Assembly (NCBI GenBank): GCA_023231475.1
Contig: JALJEE010000040.1
Span: 1 to 45,121 of the forward strand
Source: Seison nebaliae
Taxonomy: Eukaryota > Rotifera > Pararotatoria > Seisonacea > Seisonidae
Length of the DNA: 45,121 nt
Reading direction: 5' to 3'
Shown one piece after another: positions 36,501 through 45,121 of this stretch (positions are counted from its first letter, which is position 1; every line of letters begins with the position of its first letter). The position numbers were made by a program, and so were the translations under genes. Under the pieces are notes generated by a model. That model saw nothing but the letters and a program-made list of their open reading frames with translations. It had not been told where the DNA came from and did not search any database.

Positions 36501-39500
36501 GAATAAGATTTGACAATGATCTTTGTTACATTCGATTCGATGAAGGAAATCGAATGGTCGAAATCGATAGACAATTCCTTTTTCTGTTAACAGAATCAAT
36601 TCATTACAATTGATTTGAATATGGTCGATATTGAATGGAAGATGAAGTTCATTGATACGTCGATATCTCGGCTTATTTTGTATCAATTCATAAATGGTGC
36701 ATTCACTTCGACGGAAATAAATGACAATCAATAAAGTTTGCTCATTATTTCTCATAAGTAGAAGTTGAATAGGAATTCGATTGTCAATGATTTTGAAATA
36801 ATCAATTTTCTGTTGCTGATCTGAAGATGACTTGATCAACGGATATCGATTGCCATCACCCTCATCAATAGCAACATCATTTTTCGATATTAGTTCATTT
36901 GTTGCTACAGGTACGAATGTCATTGATGGTTGCATTGTCATTGATGTAGTAATCGTTCCCAATGTTTTCGACGGTGATGATAATGATGAATGATTTTGTG
37001 ATGTTGGAGAAGTGATATTATCGAGTGTTATTGATGAAGATGGCGCGATTGTCGTAATGATTTTTGATGAGGATGATGATGATCCTGATAATGTGGTGAT
37101 TGTTGAAGGGGAAGTAGATATTGTTGAAATATTATCATTTTGCAATTGTTGTTGTTGTTTATTCGTATTAGTAGTAAATTGTTGGGATTGTTGTTGCTGT
37201 TGTTGTTGAAGACGATGTAATGACGCAGTTTTAATACGATTAGTTACAAAAGAGAAAGAGAATAATCGAATGATCGTTTGCATTTTGTTTGATTCGCGAT
37301 TAGTTAAACGATTCTTCATCGTTGCTAAACAAATAATCAATTGTTCGTCGTGACTGATGATAATTTGGTGGACCTTCTTCTCTGATAATTTTAAAGAATA
37401 TCCAGTTCCAATACTCATGACGAAAATTCCGTCATCACAACCATAAAGAAGATGTTCCGGATTGAAGATGGCCGCACAATTGATACTCTTCAATTCGACA
37501 TGCATTGATGAATCAGTTATTTCATAAATGTTGATCATCCGATGTCGTTTCTCCAACCGATTAGTTACATCATTAATTTGATCGATCCATTCATCTCTCA
37601 ATGATTCTGATTGTGCTGTCAATAATAATGAGAATTCATGAAATGGGTTGTGTATCCTCGTCATTGATAATCGTAACATCAATGACAAATCTTTCTTGGC
37701 TGCATGTAATGCTTCTGCTGTTGTTGCTTTCGTCGCTTCAAATCGATCATCCATCAAATCCAAACAACATACCAATCGATTAATTGGAGAATCGATTTTA
37801 CAATCAATTTTCATCTCATAGAACAATAAATGTTCTTTCGTCAATATGGAGAAGAGGCGAATATATGAATGTCTCATATGTTTCTTCCCTAACAACAATA
37901 TACCACCATAGAAATGTTGAGTTAATTGTCGATTATTATCCAAATGTTCCAATGAAATGGGAGATAAATTGCAATTATAATTCTCAATATTCATCTCATC
38001 GAAACATTTCTGATGGAGTTTCATTCCACAATTGCAGCATTGAATGGACGAGAAAATTATACCAATGATAACTTCGTGACAAATGCTACAAGATATTAAT
38101 GGCGATGATTCATGAACAGTAATATATTGGAATGAATGTTCCATTAATTTCTCTTCGTTTTTTCTCTGCTTTTCAGATGATGCAAATTTGATGGAAACAT
38201 TTGGTGAAGCAATTTCTTTCTGATCTTCATCAAACTGATGTTGTTGATCGAATACTAAATCTGATGGTATTTTTGTAAATTCAAAATTATCAGAATCATT
38301 CAAATGATTATTCTCTTGAATATCATTCGTTTTCTTCTTTTGATTCATTAATAATTCTTCGATTTCTTTATTTTTCTTTTTTAAAACTTCTTCTAATTCG
38401 TTAAATTTTATTTTCAAATCATTCTCATGTTGTTTCTTTTCTTCAACGACATTGATTAGTTTGATATGATCATTTTTAATCTCATTCACTTCATCATCTT
38501 TCTTTGTCATTTGAATTTTTATATCGATAACGTCGTCATATAAATTATCATATTTCTGTTGTAATGAATTTTTCGCTTCGATTTCCATTTGGAGATTCGA
38601 TTGAAGAACTTGAATTTCCATTTTGTCCATTCGAATTGATCGTCTGTTCTTCCACGACGGCCGATTAACTTCTGAAGTCGAATCATTTAAACCATTTCTC
38701 TCCAATAACATGGCGGGATAAGATAGACCTTCTTTCACGTCACGTTCTGACGATTTATCTCCGAATGAATCATGTGAAATGGTATAACGATCATCAATAC
38801 TCTGGTTACTTTGGAAGAGATTAGGAAGTTTCATTTGATTTCCATTATTCACTTCCGCCAATTTGAATGGTTGCCTCAACAATTCTTGAATATTTTCATC
38901 ATTCATAAACTTTCCTTCATCCATCAATTGTTGTAAGAGATATTGGAATATTAATTCGTTCGTAATTATTGAAGATTGTTGTGTCGATGTTAACGATGAT
39001 GTAGATCGTTGTTGTTGTTGTTGATTTATATTCTGTTCATTCTTTTTAAGAAATGTTGTTAACTTAATAAAATTCTCATGAGATATTTTATCGTCGATAA
39101 TTGACAAATTGATATTGTCGCCCTTACTATTTAATTCGTTATCTGATTTCTTTTTCAATTTATCCATTTCCATTAACAATTCTTCACAACGATCTTCTTT
39201 CTCTATTAGGAGATCTTCTTGATTTTTTAAAACAATTGCCATTTGTCTCAAATCATTCGAATACATGTCTTTTTCTTTCTCAAAATTCAAATTCATTTCC
39301 TTCATTTTTATATCCATCTGATCAATAATCTTCTTCCATCGATTATCTTCAAATTGATTATTATTATCCATCTTATTCATTACTTCATTCTCAATCATTC
39401 GTTTCTCAACCTTCTTATTCGTCAAATTGCCCATGTCACCGGGAATTGGTTGTTCGAAATATAATTGATTCATTCGACAGAGATCATTCAACGAACTAAT

Positions 39501-41039
39501 AGACGAAAAAGTAAAACCAACGAACGGCGCAACTAATTCACTCTCTTCTTTTGTCGTGAAATTCAATTGTTCACTCTCCGACCAACAATGCTCGTCACAT
39601 AACGAGAATTGAGTATCGTATAAACCATCAACTTCCGGTTGATATGGAGCAAATGTTTCATGAAGATGTGTCCAATCGATTGATTTAAAGAATACATGTA
39701 TACGAAATTCATCGATTCCATTCTTTCCCAATCGAACCGTATCACTACAAATCAATGACATCATCAACTTTCTGGCGGATGAACTAACAATTGCCATTTC
39801 GTCAACTTCATCCAATTCATCTTCATGATCTTTAGGAAATGAATTCATTTTACAATTCTTTACTCCATCATATAATGCTCCTGTCTCTTTATCGAAATGT
39901 GGAGGAAAGAAAAATTGAGAATCATGATTCATTATCTTACCATAAGTGTCAATAAGATTCTCAGCATAAAACGGTGTCTCACCAAATAATAACTCATACA
40001 TAATAATACCGACACTCCACCAGTCTACTTCCTCTCCATAAACGCCATGATTATCTTCCATAGATAAAAGAATTTCAGGAGAAATATAATCAGGTGTTCC
40101 AACCGCTTGTCTCGAATGAACTTTTCCATCTTTATTCATTTTGAGGCAAGAACCAAAATCTGCCAATTTCAAATGACCATGAATATCAATGAGACAATTA
40201 TCTGGTTTGACATCTCGATGAACATAACCGAGTTGATGGATTGAATCTAATGCGAGAATTAATTCAGCCATATAGAAACGACAGACATCTTCCGTAATAA
40301 TTTCTCTCGTTGAAAATGAGAGTAAATCGCCACCACAATAATAATCCATAACGAAATAAAGACACTGGTCGTCTTGAAAAGCGAAATGAAGTTTCGTTAT
40401 CCATCGATGATCTCCATGTACGAGAACATTTCTCTCTTCCATATAACAGGCAGTGCCTTCTCGTTTCAATATCTTCTCCTTATACATTCGTTTCATGGCA
40501 TAAATCGGTTCGTTCTCCTCATCCGACGAATTCCTTCCAAAATTCTCCTTATGATTTCCATTTTCATTATCTGAATTCTCTCTTTTACCTTCTCCCAATT
40601 CTCTCTTGTTCAATGAAGTTTGTCTTAGTCTCACCAATGCTACTTCTCCAAATGCTCCACGACCAATAATTGAAATTAAACGGAAATCATTTAATTTCAA
40701 TCGCAATAATCCAATTTCATGAACTGCTGATTGTAATCGATGACAAATGGATTCTTCATTATTATTCAATCTCTTCTCGTTCTGTCGATAGAATGCAATG
40801 AGTGCATCAAATAATGTTTCCATTGAAATGAATCCATCACATAATTCATTATTCTTATGGATGGAGCAAATCATCTCCTGCAACTTACATCTCTCACATT
40901 CCTTCAATTCATTTGTCGAATGATTATCCGAACACAAATCACGGAATCGATCGGAGAACTTTTTAGCATCAGATGCAGTCGTTGTATAAATTTCGTCTAA
41001 CCGTCTCAAACGTTCCACCACATTCTGCGGCAAATTCAT
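33558..41039 (-). CDS. gek: MRCK/genghis khan-type Cdc42-binding Ser/Thr kinase
   Basis: Cdc42-effector kinase that phosphorylates myosin light-chain regulators and shapes actin. Exons 41039-36165, 36116-35975, 35923-35861, 35811-35694, 35649-35452, 34905-33558; 2247 aa. Kinase about 120-455: GRGAFG 126, Lys183, HRD 274, DFG 294, GTPDYISPE 314; AGC tail with PFVGFTF 504. Coiled coils about 545-670 and 805-905. C1 967-1022 with full H/C pattern, PH about 1042-1160, CNH about 1178-1650, CRIB ISAPTNFTHLTHV 1739-1751 (genomic 35595-35633). The order is exactly that of MRCK; ROCK and citron lack CNH or CRIB. Odd: 40-residue polar insertion in the N-lobe (about 141-178), an acidic insertion at 385-417, a Gln/Ser/Thr-rich insertion in CNH (1276-1400), and a 495-residue tail. 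Introns 36117-36164 (48) and 35924-35974 (51) are in-frame and stop-free. The last join (546-nt intron, phase 2) is the least certain. Confidence 0.9.
34906..35451 (-). other. 546-nt intron of MRCK containing a small split reading frame
   Basis: The one long intron of the gene. It contains, on the same strand, an ATG frame at 35261-35156 (MTPIILHDDEEWHVLPDED...) ending in a GT donor. It joins in phase to 35032-34986, giving 50 codons and ending GEIDIVIEYR then stop. I cannot assign it. Simple repeats (GAT)n at 35317-35338 and ACGAG x3 at 35338-35352, and an AT repeat at 35104-35123, lie here too. Confidence 0.4.
35317..35352. repeat. (GAT)n followed by (ACGAG)3
   Basis: gatgataatgatgatgatgatgag then three acgag units, inside the MRCK intron. 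Confidence 0.8.
37143..37210. repeat. CAA/CAG codon repeats encoding poly-Gln
   Basis: On the plus strand TTG/TGT repeats; on the minus strand two Gln runs (7 and 4, MRCK residues about 1277-1297) within the CNH insertion. Confidence 0.85.
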
Positions 41040-44000
41040 CTTTTCTTCTGACGGTTCTTCTGTATTGGATTATGATGAGAAATTACATTGACTCTATTCA
41101 ATCCGATTCGATTGACTCCTTCAGAAATCAATCAATAAATTCCCAATAATATTACACTCCTAATCAAATTCGTTATTCAAGATCTATTCACATTTGATCG
41201 GTGGTTTTATTGTCATACGAAAATTTATTTTATTCTTTCCAATATCATTTGCAGTCGCTTTCTCTCGTCCAAATACTAAACAACTAATACACCCTGTTCA
41301 GAAGGAAATTTTGAGAACTTTAATTAATTTTAAATTATTTTCTTTAAATGAAAATAAAATTAAATTAAAATATATTTATTTCTCCATCATCATCAACCGT
41401 ACGAAGAGAGAAATAAATAAAAGGAAATTATTAAATAAAATAATTATTCTTACTTTTTGATTTATTAAGAAATTAACTAAAATACAAATTATTTATCGAT
41501 TAATTAGAAGAAAAAAAATTATTTTTATTCGAAAACTTCTCCAAATCTTTCTATTATCTTCTGTTCATCTTCTTTTGAACAATGATCCGTTAATTCCTAC
41601 TCAATACAAAACTTCCCTTTCTTTCTCTCTCTTTCCATCTCCATCTCTCTCGTTCATTAATGAAAAAGAAGAAAACAATTAATCTCTTTAACATGAGAAC
41701 GTGTGGGTCTGTCCGTCTTATGTGTTTGGTGTTCGCCGGTGAAAATTCTCCATCTTCTCTTCTTTATCACCACAACTCTATCTTACCCCCTCCATCATTA
41801 TTACTTTATTATCATCATTATCATCTTTATCAATATATTTCTGAAAAAAAATTTGTTCTTTTATTTTCAAGAATATATCTCATAGAAGAACTTCAATTAC
41901 CTTTTCCCTTAATTTCTCTCTGTTCTTCTCTCAGTCTCTCTCTCCCTTAATTTCTCTCTCGATCATTCTCTTGATGTATTCGAATATTTCCGTGAGAATT
42001 CTCTATCCTGTTGATATGTTACTAATAAATTACCTTCATATCTCTTCATATCAAGTTGAACGTTCGATTCATTCGTTTTATTTAATAATTATAATAATCA
42101 TCAATATTATTTCGGCTTTCTGAAATCCCACTCTCAAAACAGCCGAAAGAGATGGAAACGTATTCGTTGAAATGCAAAGAAGTTTCACAAAACTCATTTC
42201 TTGTGTTATTAGAAAGTTTATTTATTTATTTTCTTTTAGTTCACCATCTAATGCTAACCGTCACCTACTATTCTGATATGGGCTAAATATTCCAATTCAT
42301 TTTTCTCGCAACAAATCAATGAGGAAGTCTCATTTCACTTCCCTCGTTCAAAAGCACCACCATCCTAATTTAGGATTCCTAACACATTAATGATATGTGC
42401 CTCATTCTCTTTTAGCAAGTTTTATGGGGAAGGAGAATGAATGTATACAAATCTAAATATACTTATCCACCACTTTATCGAATGAAATCGTTTCCGAGGA
42501 GACTAATATACTTGACATGTTAGTTCTAAACCGTTTCCTTCATCGCATCGATCTAATGTGTTTCCGAAAAGAAAATAATATAAGAACATTAGTATAAGAA
42601 ATGCATGAGTAAAAAAAGATATTAAGGAATTGAAGCTTGACTTGAATACGAAAATCCATCTCATCAGTGTTTAATGAGAATCATTTTTCATTCGATTTTA
42701 TCTTCCGATTTCGAATTGAATACGAAAAAAATTTCACCTTCTTTACTTACATAACTTGATATGTTCATTAACATGAAATTGGAAGGAATACAAATGGAAG
42801 GAAACTGCCATTAATATGTTCGAAAGAAAATTCACTTTGAACTATGATAATTGAAAATGAAGAAGTTAACAAAGAGGTCTTCCATAACAAAAAATCAATT
42901 TAGCCATAAACTTCTTTTTAAGGAAAACGAATGTTCCTCTGTTTTTCCTGGAGAAAACTTAATTAAAAGAAAATTTTCATCTTCATTCTCCCACATCTTT
43001 TTAATGGAGATGGAGGTATTTTTTAAGAAAATAATCGATTAAAGTAATTGGATGAGATATGCTTTTGTGATGAGTGAACATAAAACAAATAGGTACTCAC
43101 ATGCGATGGAACGATAGATAAATATGTAGAAGAAATTATTATTATTCAAGAGAAATAGATATAATAGTTGTGGATTAATTGATTTGTTAAAGATCTACAA
43201 TCTCATTCTGTAATCATTACCATTCTGATTGTGTAAATTTCGCCTCAAACATCTACTTCAACTAGATATGTAGGTAATTTATATATATGTGTATAGGATG
43301 GAATAGGAGAATGTTATTACCATGACCAAGGAACTTTGAACAATAAAAATTGTGGACTTAAAAATTATCCTCATTTGGTTCAACATTTCAATGAGAATTA
43401 ATCTATAGAAAATCAATTTCTATTAGAACGGATGGAAATTGTGCAAAAAGAACTCTTATCATGTTTCAATAATTTCATATCACAAGTATTTAGTAATTTG
43501 ACTTCAACATTTCATATGTGGTTTCATATCATAATATGCGTACTATTACAATCACTGTACTATGTTTAATTTTCTTCAATTTAAAACACTCATAGATTCT
43601 TTTAACGCCAATTTAGTTTTAGCTTCTGAAGAAAAATCATTCTTTTATTTTGCGGTTTTCATATTTTAACTTTATATTTTTGATTAATAGTTCTTTTGTC
43701 ATTTATGGCATTTTTGTCCTAAATCCGTTATATGGATAAGAAATGGAAAAATGGTGGGTAATGATGAAAGTAAGGATAAAATTATGAGAATAATAATTTT
43801 TCTCCCTAAGGTTTCCTTTCATTATTTTTATTCGTTTTTACATACACAAAGTTTGTTTATCAATCGACGAAAATATGTGAAGTGAATGAAATAAAATGTT
43901 GAACGTTTATTATTAGCGAACAAATAATGTGAAGAAGACGTCAAAGAATCCAAATGCGTTTGCAATTTTATTGTCTTATTGAGAGAGAGAAGGAGGAGTG

Positions 44001-44401
44001 TAATCTTATCAATCCAACGAAAATTATAAAATATATGTGAATCAAATCTCCTACTGATGTTACCGGACGTATTTCATAAAAGAAAATTTCTGCAATACTT
44101 CATCAAAGTTTTATCAACGGTTCATCGGAACTATTATTTTATCATTGGAAAGATCCCATCTGTGATTGAAAGACACTTTGGCTATGTTCAATTATAATAG
44201 TCAATATGACAGGGATTTTATGCTGCTTTAAAATGCATATAGTTTATATAGACATAAATTTATTTATACATATATATATTAATACATATATCTGTAAGAG
44301 GTCTAAACATAACCTAGACAATGGCAAGACGAAAGGACAGTTAAGGTCATAAAGAAATATAGAAAATATTAATAATAATTAAAAAAGTCGCTCGCGCCGA
44401 A
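41040..44401. other. MRCK upstream region, no gene seen
   Basis: About 3.4 kb without a supported exon. It should hold the MRCK promoter and 5' UTR. A less AT-rich pocket at about 41697-41750 followed by CT-rich tracts (41630-41650, 41915-41948) produces the spurious frames at 41660 and 41703. A minus-strand GTGAGT at about 43097 resembles a donor of an upstream noncoding exon. A GA repeat lies at 43981-43998 and AT repeats at 44265-44292. Confidence 0.4.
43981..43998. repeat. GA-rich simple repeat
   Basis: gagagagagaaggaggag. Confidence 0.75.
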
Positions 44402-44409
44402 ATGTCTAA

Positions 44410-44994
44410 CTCATCGTTCGTTTGATCTTTGCTCCCTCGACCTCGACTTTGCTTAACGGAAGAAACGTGGCAAAGAACATAATGCAAGCATTGGAGAAAA
44501 CCAAAGTAAAGGAGCAGGCCCCTGAAATAATTGGAGAAATCAGGGAAGAAATCATGAAGGAATTGTCAAGAGCGAATTCAATGCTGGAGGAACCAAAGTT
44601 CGATATGGCATACCAATTAAAGAAATACTTCTCGGACATTGACAAACTGACTACGGATACTAATATTCCAGAATGGCTCAAATTTTTGGACGAGAAATTA
44701 GAAAATCTAAAATACTCCGAAGAACAAAAACAAGACATCTTAACGAGCCTTATAGATTCAAATCTGAAAATGGTAATTAAATGTAATGGCCAATCGAATT
44801 ATGCCGACATAAGAAAATTTTTAAGGAAACTCAACAGAAAACGGTCTAAAGAGGAAACCGAGTTTCAAAAATTATTAGCAATTCTCAAGCAGTCACGGTC
44901 CTTGTATACCAAATACATGCTTTTAAAAGGAAGGATAACAAGCGACGTGGGAAGAACTCGGAGCATAATGGCGAGGGATAACATTTCTTCCTAG
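44410..44994 (+). pseudogene. Gag-capsid-like reading frame, probable retroelement fragment
   Basis: Frame open from 44410 (after a TAA) to TAG at 44992-44994; the first in-frame ATG is 44482 (170 codons). Base and codon use are richer in G+C (GAG, GCC, CTG, ACG) than the host genes. The protein is helical and charged. Its layout, a W..FL..KLENL, then ADIRKFLRKL, then EFQKLLAILKQ and SLYTKYM, recalls the helices of retrotransposon Gag capsid, but I recognise no specific family. A separate ATG at 44402 in another frame gives MSNSSFV and stops at a TGA, consistent with a broken start. No zinc knuckle, protease or polymerase is visible before the window ends, and no LTR or primer site was found. 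It could also be a domesticated gag or an unrelated hypothetical gene. Confidence 0.4.
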
Positions 44995-45109
44995 AAAAAT
45001 CAAAAAAAATCGATTTTTCGAAAAATTGTAAATTCAAACCTAAATACATGGTCTTTATATTTCTATATTGATATTGATCTTATATTTTGATTTTTCTAGG
45101 AAGAAATGT
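44981..45109. repeat. 25-bp perfect inverted repeat (hairpin) at the end of the Gag-like frame
   Basis: 44981-45005 and 45085-45109 are exact reverse complements (arm starts acatttcttcctagaaaaat), with a 79-nt loop. The loop contains a smaller palindrome (aaaatcgatttt). The left arm includes the TAG stop of the Gag-like frame. It may be a terminal repeat, a transcription-end hairpin of a mobile element, or a junction of two opposed copies. Confidence 0.9.
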
Positions 45110-45121
45110 CCCATATTTTAA

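Noticed and set aside
41660-41950. 96-codon plus-strand frame with His/Tyr/Leu/Ser-rich product
   Set aside because: Product of CT- and ATT-rich low-complexity DNA upstream of MRCK.
1-45121. tRNA, rRNA, CRISPR arrays, bacterial operons or riboswitches
   Set aside because: No convincing tRNA cloverleaf or B-box by eye, no rRNA signature, no regularly spaced repeats; the window is animal nuclear DNA.

Overview
The window is eukaryotic, roughly 70% A+T, and reads like a small arthropod genome, most likely a mite. I infer this from the mix of families: a hemolectin-type VWD/TIL protein, an arthropod-style quiver/Ly6 protein, moody/Tre1/melatonin-like GPCRs, and a genghis-khan-type MRCK kinase. 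The introns are extremely short and start with GT and end with AG. I resolved 34 introns by hand from reading phase; 26 of them are 40-55 nt, and 49 nt is the commonest length. Genus or species cannot be settled from the sequence alone.

Layout. (1) 1-5612, minus: the 5' part of a large multi-VWD (hemolectin/SCO-spondin-like) gene, 17 exons in the window, running off the left edge in a Ser/Thr/Pro-rich segment. (2) 6332-6705, minus: a two-exon COA3-like mitochondrial gene. (3) 7143-8502, plus: mitochondrial NADP-isocitrate dehydrogenase, head to head with COA3 across 437 bp. (4) 9095-10391, plus: a six-exon syntaxin (Qa-SNARE). (5) 10392-18049: gene-poor. (6) 18050-19139, plus: a two-exon quiver/Ly6-like protein with a long insertion inside the three-finger domain. 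(7) 19140-27442: gene-poor, with an EcoRI-site-rich degenerate repeat patch near 22.0-22.3 kb. (8) 27443-28638 and 29439-30507, plus: two tandem paralogous class A GPCRs. (9) 30970-41039, minus: an MRCK kinase gene (kinase, coiled coil, C1, PH, CNH, CRIB), followed by a 665-codon reading frame with a second CRIB-like motif whose connection to the kinase gene is unresolved. (10) 41040-44401: MRCK upstream region. (11) 44410-45109: a Gag-like reading frame without a proper start, of different base composition, whose stop codon lies in one arm of a 25-bp perfect inverted repeat.

The genes do not form a pathway, except that the divergent COA3/IDH2 pair are both nuclear genes for mitochondrial proteins and may share a promoter. 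Strongest points for follow-up: the duplicated CRIB motif with near-identical nucleotides; the VWD protein with a 140-residue segment before its hydrophobic anchor; the isolated Gag-like ORF with the hairpin; the Ly6 protein with a 119-residue insertion; and in-frame, stop-free introns that would extend the GPCR and MRCK proteins if retained.
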